From the NCBI GenBank assembly GCA_937892405.1, contig CALAFS010000270.1, forward strand, positions 1 to 9,402: a stretch of 9,402 nt of DNA. The letters are read 5' to 3'. Made by a program: the position numbers and the translations under genes. Source of the DNA: an uncultured Clostridia bacterium (GTDB taxonomy: Bacteria; Bacillota; Clostridia; Oscillospirales; CAG-272). Under the pieces are notes generated by a model. It saw only the letters and a list, made by a program, of their open reading frames with translations. It ran no database searches and was not told the origin of the DNA. This document shows, piece by piece, positions 1 to 5,819 of the stretch (the stretch's first letter is position 1; each line of letters starts with the position of its first letter).

Positions 1-160
1 TTCTGCCGATTTCTCATAGTAAATTCCGTTCCTTTCCTACTGTGGAATTTACTTTAGGAATTCACCCTTTTTACGGAAAATCCGCTGTTTTTTCACTTTT
101 GGTTCCGGTGCGGAAAAATTTTAAGTCGCGGTGATCGGATTTTTACGAAAAAACGCGTCG
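1..160. other. Left-edge intergenic region with a possible divergent gene start
   Basis: No supportable complete gene lies here. The stretch is AT-rich and holds a 10-bp inverted repeat (listed separately) and short runs of A and T. On the minus strand an ATG at 15-17 opens a frame that leaves the window after five codons (M-R-N-R-Q). Purine-rich AGGAAAGG lies upstream of it, but farther away than a normal ribosome binding site. This could be the start of a gene divergent from the DUF951-ruvAB operon, but it is too short to judge. I see no GAAC-N4-GTTC type LexA box. Confidence 0.35.
18..53. repeat. Perfect 10-bp inverted repeat, 16-nt spacer
   Basis: AGTAAATTCC at 18-27 is the exact reverse complement of GGAATTTACT at 44-53. 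No T-run follows on either strand, so a rho-independent terminator is unlikely. The arrangement of two half-sites about 26 bp apart centre to centre suits an operator for a dimeric regulator. Alternatively it is an RNA hairpin in the leader of a possible leftward gene starting at position 17, in which case the purine-rich AGGAAAGG would sit in the loop. The repeat itself is certain; its role is not. Confidence 0.6.
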
Positions 161-165
161 TGCCC

Positions 166-194
166 TTTACTTTTCGGGGAAGATGTGTTAAAAT
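166..194 (+). promoter_or_regulatory. Sigma-A type promoter of the DUF951-ruvA-ruvB operon
   Basis: The -35 box TTTACT (166-171) and the -10 box TAAAAT (189-194) are separated by 17 nt. Each matches four or five of six consensus positions. Transcription would begin near 201, giving a leader of about 20 nt with a GGAGG ribosome binding site at 210-214. It is the only good promoter directly upstream of the three rightward genes. Confidence 0.6.
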
Positions 195-220
195 AGAAAT
201 AGTATGCGCGGAGGTGGAAC

Positions 221-418
221 ATGGAGATTTTACGCATTAGTGTCAGAGATCTTCTCGAAATGAAAAAGCCGCACCCCTGCGGCACGCGTCTTTTCCGCGT
301 TCTGCGCACGGGCAGTGATATCCGTATGGAATGCACGTGCTGTCGCCGTGATCTTACCCTGCCGCGCGAAGCTCTCGAAAAAAAAATCCGTCGGGTGATC
401 CCGACGGACGAACAATAA
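221..418 (+). CDS. DUF951 family small protein
   Basis: This 65-residue protein belongs to the DUF951 family of Firmicutes, recognised by the N-terminal pattern of a hydrophobic strand followed by M-K-K-P-H-P-C-G (residues 14-21) and a later C-x-x-C (Cys38 to Cys41). His18, Cys20, Cys38 and Cys41 could bind a zinc ion; that is an inference from spacing. No membrane segment or signal peptide is visible, so it is probably cytoplasmic. The molecular function of the family is not known to me. The ATG at 221 is preceded by GGAGG with 6-nt spacing, a very good site. It is the first gene of an operon, 18 nt upstream of ruvA, which suggests co-expression with the recombination genes but does not prove a shared role. 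Its length is normal for the family. Confidence 0.88.
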   Translation: MEILRISVRDLLEMKKPHPCGTRLFRVLRTGSDIRMECTCCRRDLTLPREALEKKIRRVIPTDEQ

Positions 419-436
419 CTTTCCCGGAGATTGTCT

Positions 437-1048
437 ATGTTTTATTACCTTAACGGAAAACTCGCCACACTGGAGGCGGCGCTTGCCGTCATTGACTGTG
501 GCGGTGTGGGATATCAGATGACCGTCAGCCTTGTCACCTCTTCTCTTCTGTCTCAAAAAATCGGCGAAAATGTAAAGCTCTATACGCATCTTGTCGTCAG
601 AGAAGACGGCATCGAACTCTTCGGCTTTTCTTCTGCGGAAGAACGGAAAGCATTTTTACAGCTCACCTCGGTCAGCGGTGTCGGTCCGAAGGCGGCGATG
701 GGAATTCTCTCGATCATGACACCGGACGATCTCGCGCTCGCCGTCTGCACGGAAGATGTCAAATCCATCTCCCGCGCGCCGAATGTCGGCGCAAAGACCG
801 CGGCAAGGATTGTGCTCGAACTCCGCGACAAAGTATCGAAGGACATGCTCTCCGGCACGGGAGGTCAAAAGAGCGCGAAAGGCACGCCGATTGCCGCGCC
901 GAGCGGAAAGCTCGCCGAGGCGACCGAAGCACTGCTCGTGCTCGGATACGATAAGAACAGCGTTCTCGACGCACTGAAGGGGGCAGATCCGTCGTCCGAT
1001 GTCGGCGAACTGATCAAAGCCGCGCTGAAGCGCCTGTCGTCACGATGA
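437..1048 (+). CDS. ruvA: Holliday junction branch migration complex subunit RuvA
   Basis: RuvA binds four-way DNA junctions as a tetramer and loads the RuvB motor, which drives branch migration during recombinational repair. The 203-residue product has all three expected domains. The N-terminal OB-fold covers about residues 1-63, with G-G-V-G-Y-Q at 22-27 and R-E-D-G at 55-58. Two helix-hairpin-helix motifs follow, around G81-V-G-P84 and N116-V-G-A-K120. After a flexible linker at about 133-155 comes domain III (about 157-203), which contacts RuvB. I chose the ATG at 437 because GGAGA at 426-430 lies 6 nt upstream; a TTG at 431 would add two residues but directly abuts that site. The stop overlaps the ribosome binding site of ruvB, indicating translational coupling. 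Confidence 0.97.
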   Translation: MFYYLNGKLATLEAALAVIDCGGVGYQMTVSLVTSSLLSQKIGENVKLYTHLVVREDGIELFGFSSAEERKAFLQLTSVSGVGPKAAMGILSIMTPDDLALAVCTEDVKSISRAPNVGAKTAARIVLELRDKVSKDMLSGTGGQKSAKGTPIAAPSGKLAEATEALLVLGYDKNSVLDALKGADPSSDVGELIKAALKRLSSR

Positions 1049-1061
1049 AGGAGGAGCACAG

Positions 1062-2150
1062 ATGATCGAAGAAGTCAACGAATTCGACTTTGAAAACCGG
1101 ATTCTCTCGAATGAATACGCCGCCTCCGAAGACGGAGAGGTGGAAAACAGTCTCCGTCCGAAAATTCTCGGAGATTACATCGGACAGGAAAAAGTCAAAG
1201 CCAATCTGAAGGTGTATATCGAAAGCGCGAAGCGACGCGGTGAGCCGCTCGACCATGTCCTGCTCTACGGTCCCCCCGGACTCGGCAAAACAACCCTGTC
1301 GGGCATTATTGCGAACGAGCTCGGTGTCAATATCCGCACAACCTCCGGTCCCGCCATTGAAAAGCAGGGTGACCTTGCCGCCATTCTGACGAATCTCGCG
1401 GAAGGCGATGTTCTCTTTATCGACGAAATTCACCGTCTTTCCCGCTCGGTGGAGGAAATCCTCTATCCCGCGATGGAAGACTATGCACTGGACATTATCA
1501 TCGGAAAAGGACCGAGCGCGCGTTCGATCCGTCTTCCGATTCCGAAATTCACGCTGATCGGCGCCACGACGCGTGCAGGTCAGCTGACAACACCCCTGCG
1601 TGACCGATTCGGCGTTCTACTGAAACTGGAGCTGTACTCCCCCGAAGAGCTCGCCACCATCGTGAAGCGCTCTGCCGGAATTCTCGACATTGCGATCACC
1701 GACGAAGGCGCGCTTGCCATTGCCTCCCGCTCCCGCGGAACCCCCCGTATTGCAAACCGACTTCTGAAACGAATCCGCGACTTCGCCCTTGTCAAGGGCG
1801 ACGGAAAGATCACCTCCGAGATCGCCGACAGTTCTCTTGCGGCACTGGAGATTGACGAGCTGGGACTCGACAACATCGACCGCAGAATGCTCGAGGCAAT
1901 TATCCGCTTTTACGGCGGCGGTCCCGTCGGACTCGAAACGCTCGCCGCCACGATCGGCGAGGAAGCCGTCACGATCGAAGATGTTTACGAGCCTTACCTT
2001 TTGCAGATCGGATTCCTCGCGAGAACACCGCGCGGCAGATGCGCGACCCGACCGGCATACGAACATCTCGGAATTCCCTATCTTCCCGCGGCGCAAAGCG
2101 CTGGGAATGTACAAGGGCAACGCACAATGGATCTCGGTCCCATAGACTGA
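1062..2150 (+). CDS. ruvB: Holliday junction branch migration DNA helicase RuvB
   Basis: RuvB is the hexameric AAA+ ATPase that pumps DNA through the RuvA-bound junction. The 362-residue sequence shows Walker A G-P-P-G-L-G-K-T at 70-77, Walker B L-F-I-D-E-I-H at 118-124, the G-A-T-T-R sensor 1 stretch at 167-171, the arginine finger in L-R-D-R-F-G (Arg182) and the sensor 2 arginine in G-T-P-R-I-A-N (Arg229). A winged-helix DNA-binding domain fills about residues 265-340. The start is fixed by AAGGAGGAG at 1048-1056, which begins within the ruvA stop codon. All catalytic residues are present. The protein is slightly longer than usual because of about 20 extra C-terminal residues after the conserved Y-E-H-L-G. 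A strong terminator follows two bases after the stop. Confidence 0.98.
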   Translation: MIEEVNEFDFENRILSNEYAASEDGEVENSLRPKILGDYIGQEKVKANLKVYIESAKRRGEPLDHVLLYGPPGLGKTTLSGIIANELGVNIRTTSGPAIEKQGDLAAILTNLAEGDVLFIDEIHRLSRSVEEILYPAMEDYALDIIIGKGPSARSIRLPIPKFTLIGATTRAGQLTTPLRDRFGVLLKLELYSPEELATIVKRSAGILDIAITDEGALAIASRSRGTPRIANRLLKRIRDFALVKGDGKITSEIADSSLAALEIDELGLDNIDRRMLEAIIRFYGGGPVGLETLAATIGEEAVTIEDVYEPYLLQIGFLARTPRGRCATRPAYEHLGIPYLPAAQSAGNVQGQRTMDLGPID

Positions 2151-2151
2151 C

Positions 2152-2200
2152 AAAAATCCCCGTTTTTTCGGCATTGCACGCCGAAAAAACGGGGATTTTT
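2152..2200. terminator. Bidirectional rho-independent terminator between ruvB and spoVT
   Basis: A perfect 21-bp inverted repeat (2152-2172 with 2180-2200) encloses a 7-nt loop. The GC-rich core has CCCCG and CGGC blocks, and each arm ends with five A or T residues, so the transcript from either strand would end in a U-run. It begins one base after the ruvB stop and finishes three bases before the spoVT stop, serving both convergent genes. Confidence 0.95.
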
Positions 2201-2203
2201 TAT

Positions 2204-2758
2204 TCAGGTCTCCATCTGTCTGCCGAGGAAAATCCCGGCGGTCTGAATGAGTTTGCTTTCCACCTCCGGAGCGATCCGTCCGCTCTCATCCGTCCCGGGC
2301 TGCCAGCCGGAGAGAACACATCCGATGATGTCGCCCCCGGCAAGAATCGGCATGGCACAGCTGACATAATGCGTGCCGCCGTCCTCCGTGATGGCGATCT
2401 CTTCTCTGCCGGCGGTATGCTGATACAGTCCGCGCGATTCGATCACGGATTCGAGCCCTGCCGAAATTTTACGCTCCTGATATTCTCTCTTCGACGCCCC
2501 TGCGACGGTAATAACGGCGTCGCGGTCACACACGAACACGGGAAGTCCCGCGGTCTTCTGGAGGGTCTCTGCGTATTCCGATGCGAAATTCTGAAGCTCT
2601 CCGATCGGAGAATATTTTTTGAAAATGACCTCGCCTTCTCTGTCGGTGTATATTTCAAGCGGGTCCCCTTCGCGGATCCGCATGGTGCGGCGGATCTCTT
2701 TGGGGATCACGACTCTGCCGAGATCATCAATTCTTCTTACAATACCTGTGGCTTTCAT
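2204..2758 (-). CDS. spoVT: Stage V sporulation protein T (AbrB/SpoVT family regulator)
   Basis: SpoVT is a DNA-binding regulator that, in Bacillus and clostridia, modulates sigma-G-dependent genes in the forespore and affects coat, germination and dormancy. The 184-residue protein opens with a complete AbrB-type swapped-hairpin domain (about 1-50: M-K-A-T-G-I-V-R-R-I-D-D-L-G-R-V-V-I-P-K-E-I-R). The remaining part (about 56-182) has the length and pattern of the GAF-like sensor domain of this family. B. subtilis SpoVT is about 178 residues, so the size fits. AAGGAG lies 8 nt before the ATG. It is the last leftward gene and lies 129 nt downstream of the LysR-type gene, with no clear terminator between them, so some read-through is possible. 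A candidate sporulation promoter lies just upstream. An AbrB-like paralogue is the alternative, but the C-terminal domain favours SpoVT. Confidence 0.93.
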   Translation of the reverse strand: MKATGIVRRIDDLGRVVIPKEIRRTMRIREGDPLEIYTDREGEVIFKKYSPIGELQNFASEYAETLQKTAGLPVFVCDRDAVITVAGASKREYQERKISAGLESVIESRGLYQHTAGREEIAITEDGGTHYVSCAMPILAGGDIIGCVLSGWQPGTDESGRIAPEVESKLIQTAGIFLGRQMET

Positions 2759-2806
2759 TGTTATAACTCCTTGTTCAAAACCATATTTGGTACGGTTTTA
2801 CAAGGA

Positions 2807-2835
2807 TATTATTTGAAATCCGACGGATTTTATCC
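2807..2835 (-). promoter_or_regulatory. Candidate sigma-G/sigma-F promoter of spoVT with palindrome in the spacer
   Basis: Read leftward, GGATA (2831-2835) and AATAATA (2807-2813) are 17 nt apart. They match four of five positions of the forespore -35 consensus (GHATR) and six of seven of the -10 consensus (CATNHTA). SpoVT is forespore-expressed in B. subtilis, so the position makes biological sense. The spacer holds the palindrome AAATCCG-A-CGGATTT (2816-2830), which could be an operator. The promoter is a prediction by eye; the palindrome is exact. Confidence 0.4.
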
Positions 2836-2887
2836 ACAGGAACGGGAGGGAAATTTTTCTTTTTCCTTTTTATGAAAGTTTTTCGTC

Positions 2888-3811
2888 TTACGACATTGCC
2901 TCCCGCTTGACACGGCAAAGCTCCGAAACAAATGCCTTGTCAAGTTCGGTCAGTTTATAGTCCCCGCGATAGATCATCAGATCCTTATATATCTTCCGGT
3001 TCTCGGGGCAGACACGCTGAACGAGCCCGTAACGCTCAAGATATACCTTCGGTACGGGCGAGACCCACATGAAGGTATCCGGATTCTCGGCGAGGAGATC
3101 AAACTGACTTCCCCGTTCAAAGACGAAAATCCGTTTTTCCACCTCCGGAAGCTCTTCCTTCTTGACCTCGGAGAGCGGGAGCGACGGGACATACGGGTCG
3201 GCATGCGCAATCTCAATATGCGGTGCAAGATCGCGATAGGTGATCTCGGGAAGTGCGGCAAGCGGACTCTCACGGCTCATCAGGAGCACATAGTGAAATT
3301 CTCCGATCAGCTCGCAGGCAAGCCCCTTTTCCTCCATCATCTCTTTATAATACTTGTCGAAATTCTCAGCGTAGCGCAAAATACCGAGCTTATATTTTTC
3401 TTCCAGTACATTCCGGATCGTTCGCATGGAATTCGTCTCTTTGTAAAACAGCTCCGCACTGTCGATCTCGGATACTTTCTTGGAAAAAGCGGCAAATGCC
3501 TCCGAAATATAGCTCGCACGCGGAACGGAAACGGAAAACTGCTTTTTATGTACCGCGCCTTCTCTGAATACCGTCTCGAGCGCGTCCACCTGTCCGAGAA
3601 TAGATTTCGCATATTTCAGGAAGACTTCACCGTCGGCGGTAAGCTTCATTCCTCTCGCGGAACGCTCAAAAATCGTCACACCGAGCGAATTCTCGAGATC
3701 GCGGATGGAGCGGCTGAGATTCGGCTGATCAATATATAATTTTTCCGCCGCCTTATTGATAGAACCGAGCGAAGCAACTTCCACCGCATATTTGAGATAT
3801 ACTAAGTTCAT
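2888..3811 (-). CDS. LysR family transcriptional regulator
   Basis: This 307-residue protein has the typical size and layout of a LysR-type regulator. A winged helix-turn-helix fills residues 1-60, with the recognition region around S17-I-N-K-A-A-E-K-L and Q29-P-N-L-S-R-S-I-R-D-L-E, then L-G-V-T-I-F-E-R at 43-50. A linker helix follows, and then a periplasmic-binding-like effector domain from about residue 90 to 295. The effector and targets cannot be read from the sequence. Unlike most family members it is not divergent from a neighbour: it lies downstream of nahK in the same direction, separated by a terminator, and has its own promoter. GGGAG lies 7 nt before the ATG. Control of the nahK/cps unit is possible but unsupported. 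No clear terminator follows the stop. Confidence 0.93.
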   Translation of the reverse strand: MNLVYLKYAVEVASLGSINKAAEKLYIDQPNLSRSIRDLENSLGVTIFERSARGMKLTADGEVFLKYAKSILGQVDALETVFREGAVHKKQFSVSVPRASYISEAFAAFSKKVSEIDSAELFYKETNSMRTIRNVLEEKYKLGILRYAENFDKYYKEMMEEKGLACELIGEFHYVLLMSRESPLAALPEITYRDLAPHIEIAHADPYVPSLPLSEVKKEELPEVEKRIFVFERGSQFDLLAENPDTFMWVSPVPKVYLERYGLVQRVCPENRKIYKDLMIYRGDYKLTELDKAFVSELCRVKREAMS

Positions 3812-3842
3812 TGAAGGTCTCCCGTTTTGTATTTTCCCTTTT

Positions 3843-3871
3843 ATTGTAACACAAAAAGCGGAAAAAGTCTA
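3843..3871 (-). promoter_or_regulatory. Sigma-A type promoter of the LysR-type gene
   Basis: Read leftward, TAGACT (3866-3871) and TACAAT (3843-3848) are separated by exactly 17 nt, matching four and five of six consensus positions. The predicted start site is near 3836, giving a leader of about 25 nt. The -35 box falls in the loop and inner stem of the nahK terminator, and the spacer covers one terminator arm, so the two elements overlap. Confidence 0.6.
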
Positions 3872-3889
3872 TAACTTTCTCCGCTTTTT
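3853..3889 (-). terminator. Rho-independent terminator of the cps-nahK unit
   Basis: AAAAAGCGGA (3853-3862) pairs with TCCGCTTTTT (3880-3889). After one mismatch, AAAGT (3864-3868) pairs with ACTTT (3874-3878), closing a 5-nt loop. The leftward transcript ends in five U residues. It lies 16 nt past the nahK stop. The symmetry would also permit weak termination of rightward transcription. Confidence 0.85.
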
Positions 3890-3905
3890 ACAGAAAATAT
3901 AGGAA

Positions 3906-5015
3906 TTACCAGCGCTTTTGCCTTGCCGCGATCTCCTGTACGATCGCCTGCATTTCGTCATACTTTGCAAGCATATCGGACGCGAGCTTCAGTTGCGCGC
4001 GGGTGCGCACAAGGTTGTGCCCGGGATAATTGACCTTGAAATACTTATCTCCCGTGATATAGTCATCAAGGAAACGGGAGGCAAGCTCAAAGGTGATTGT
4101 CACGGCACCGAGTGCCATCGCGTCGATCTCTTCCTTTGTAAGAGAGCTTGCGGTCTCACCGACAAAGCCCTCCGCAAACGCACGGTATTTATCGAGATCC
4201 AGCGCAATCTTAGAGGTATCCGGCTCATCCTCTGCCGCAGTCGAAGCGGCGAAGCGGACGGCATCGCCGAAATCATGTACCGAAAGTCCCGGCATAACGG
4301 TATCCAGGTCAATGACCGTCAGCGGTTCTCCCGTCTCGGCGTCGAAAAGGACATTGTTGATCTTGGTATCGTTATGCGTCACGCGAAGCGGAATACGCCC
4401 TGCCTCGGCGTCCTCGGAAAGCTTTGAGCAGAGCTCGCGGTTCTCGCGGATAAATTCGATCTCCGCACGCACCTCTCCGACGCGTCCGACCGGATCGGCG
4501 TCCACATCGGCAAAGAAATGATCGAGGCGCTTTTTTGTATTATGAAAATCCGGGATAATGTCGTGCAAAGACTTCGCATTGAAATCGGAGAGGCGCATCT
4601 GGAATTTTCCGAACGCCTCACCCGCGTGGCGAAGAACATTCAGATCGTCGCACTCGTTGTAAGTCACCGATTTGATATAGTTCCCGACGCGCCAGCAATC
4701 CCCGCTCTCGGTGTAGACATAATTCTTTCTGTCTGCGGTATGGTGAAAATGCAGAGGCGTCTCGTCAATTCCGGCGGCGTCGCGCAGGTAGGTAGTTACA
4801 GCGTCGATGTTCTCCATGACGGCTTCCGGATGCTTAAAAACATAAGTGTTTACCTTCTGAAAAAGATAATTCTTCTCCACACCGTCGGGGCGAAGATAGG
4901 TCACTTTATAGGTCGAATTGATATTTCCGTTATTGATAGGCGTATAAGAAGTTGCCTCCCCGCGAAGGGAAAATTTCTCTCCGAGCGAAGAGAAGAACGA
5001 AAGCATGGAATCCAT
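3906..5015 (-). CDS. nahK: N-acetylhexosamine 1-kinase (NahK-like phosphotransferase)
   Basis: NahK phosphorylates the anomeric C1 of N-acetylglucosamine or N-acetylgalactosamine with ATP, giving the HexNAc-1-phosphate used for nucleotide sugars; in bifidobacteria it serves the lacto-N-biose/galacto-N-biose pathway. The 369-residue product follows the Bifidobacterium longum enzyme (359 residues) closely as I recall it: G-N-I-N-S-T-Y at 30-36, L-R-V-T-H-N-D-T-K-I-N-N at 210-221 with catalytic Asp216, D-L-D at 236-238 for metal binding, and Y-P-G-H-N-L-V-R-T-R near the C terminus. It is cytoplasmic. I chose the ATG at 5015 because it aligns with the family N terminus. A TTG at 5096 overlapping the cpsB stop would add 27 unrelated residues and lacks a ribosome binding site. 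The chosen ATG itself has only a distant GAGGA 14 nt upstream. It lies 77 nt after cpsB, apparently in the same transcription unit. Substrate specificity is inferred from similarity; homoserine kinase-like or choline kinase-like relatives are less likely. Confidence 0.88.
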   Translation of the reverse strand: MDSMLSFFSSLGEKFSLRGEATSYTPINNGNINSTYKVTYLRPDGVEKNYLFQKVNTYVFKHPEAVMENIDAVTTYLRDAAGIDETPLHFHHTADRKNYVYTESGDCWRVGNYIKSVTYNECDDLNVLRHAGEAFGKFQMRLSDFNAKSLHDIIPDFHNTKKRLDHFFADVDADPVGRVGEVRAEIEFIRENRELCSKLSEDAEAGRIPLRVTHNDTKINNVLFDAETGEPLTVIDLDTVMPGLSVHDFGDAVRFAASTAAEDEPDTSKIALDLDKYRAFAEGFVGETASSLTKEEIDAMALGAVTITFELASRFLDDYITGDKYFKVNYPGHNLVRTRAQLKLASDMLAKYDEMQAIVQEIAARQKRW

Positions 5016-5023
5016 AAGAAACA

Positions 5024-5037
5024 CTGTGTCCTCACAG
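5024..5037 (-). promoter_or_regulatory. Small hairpin presenting the only nearby Shine-Dalgarno-like bases of nahK
   Basis: In the leftward transcript CUGUG and CACAG pair around the tetraloop AGGA. That loop and the preceding G provide the only purine-rich site near the nahK ATG at 5015, 14 nt away, farther than the usual 5-9 nt. Folding and the distance from the start codon suggest weak or controlled initiation. The pairing is seen directly; the effect is inferred. Confidence 0.3.
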
Positions 5038-5092
5038 GTGCGAGGATACCCTTTCCGATATAGTGATTTTTCAAAAAAGCAGTGATCAAAAG

Positions 5093-5806
5093 TCAACTTT
5101 TCGCGATGGGGTACTCGACAATCTCATTGAAGATCGAAAGCGAACGCTCTGCAATCCTCGGCAATGCTGCGCCGAGAACACGCTCCGCGCGACGGAAGTC
5201 GCGGTATGCCGCCGCATTCTCTCCGTGAATGTCGGAGCCGATCGCAACGACAAGCTCCCGCTCTACCCAGTCAAAGAGCTGTTTTCTACGGAAAAAGCCG
5301 GTCAGAGAATTCGCGTTCAGCTGAATCAGGGCGCCGACGCCGACCATCTCCTCAATATTCTTTTCCGCATAGCGGTCCGCATGTGCCAACACGATCCGAT
5401 AGCCTCTGTCCCGCAGGACCTCAGCCGAATCGCAAAAATCAAGGGAAAACTCATTGAACGGCAACTCAAGGAGCACCGTCTTCGTGCCGTAAAAGCAGAG
5501 GTCGGAGAACCCCGGAAGGTTCTCGATCCCGCGGCAGAGCAAAACCTCCGCCCCAAGCCGCACGACAGGCGGTGAAAACGAGGGCGGATTCTCCGACAGC
5601 GCCGTCATCAGGTGTCGATATGCCGTGGCGCGTCGGGCAAGAAAATCGGAAATCGCGTGCAGATGCGGATAAAAATGCGGTGTCGCAATGATCTTATCCA
5701 CGCCTGCGTGAGCGGCGAGAGACAACTGGATAAGAGAGGTGGAAACCGAAGATGAGCCGTGATCCGCGCCGGGTAAGATGTGCGAATGAAAATCAACGAC
5801 TGCCAT
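5093..5806 (-). CDS. cpsB: CpsB/CapC-type manganese-dependent tyrosine-protein phosphatase (PHP family)
   Basis: CpsB-type enzymes (YwqE in B. subtilis) are cytoplasmic PHP-fold metallophosphatases that remove phosphate from the tyrosine tail of the partner kinase CpsD. The 237-residue protein has the PHP signatures in order: D5-F-H7-S-H9, D15 in the P-G-A-D-H-G loop, T-P-H44, G-A-E87, L-E114-L-P-F, A-H142-A-D-R-Y and S-D192-I-H194. All expected metal-binding His, Asp and Glu positions seem present, but three motifs differ from the usual forms (D-D-G is D-H-G, H-P-E-R is H-A-D-R, S-D-A-H is S-D-I-H). Length is close to the usual 240-255. GAGGG lies 6 nt before the ATG, and the gene begins 13 nt after cpsD, so both are co-transcribed. 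A histidinol-phosphatase-type PHP enzyme is an alternative made unlikely by the kinase next door. Confidence 0.92.
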   Translation of the reverse strand: MAVVDFHSHILPGADHGSSSVSTSLIQLSLAAHAGVDKIIATPHFYPHLHAISDFLARRATAYRHLMTALSENPPSFSPPVVRLGAEVLLCRGIENLPGFSDLCFYGTKTVLLELPFNEFSLDFCDSAEVLRDRGYRIVLAHADRYAEKNIEEMVGVGALIQLNANSLTGFFRRKQLFDWVERELVVAIGSDIHGENAAAYRDFRRAERVLGAALPRIAERSLSIFNEIVEYPIAKS

Positions 5807-5819
5807 GCTCTTCCCTCAC

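Noticed and set aside
18..53. Inverted repeat as a BirA (biotin) operator
   Set aside because: The two-half-site layout and GTAAA/TTTAC core are vaguely similar, but the match is too poor and no biotin gene is in view.
68..147. Direct repeat TTTTTACG at 68-75 and 140-147
   Set aside because: Eight AT-rich bases repeated once in an AT-rich region is expected by chance.
1..220. Possible LexA (SOS) box upstream of the ruvAB operon
   Set aside because: ruvAB is SOS-controlled in B. subtilis, but no GAAC-N4-GTTC or close variant is seen here; the ACGAAAAAACG stretch lacks the required half-site.
2039..2875. Rightward open frame spanning the ruvB end, the terminator and spoVT
   Set aside because: It runs through a strong terminator and is antisense to spoVT; the product resembles no protein family I know.
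3906..5096. nahK starting at the TTG at 5096
   Set aside because: The extra 27 residues do not match the family, there is no ribosome binding site, and the ATG at 5015 aligns with the known N terminus.
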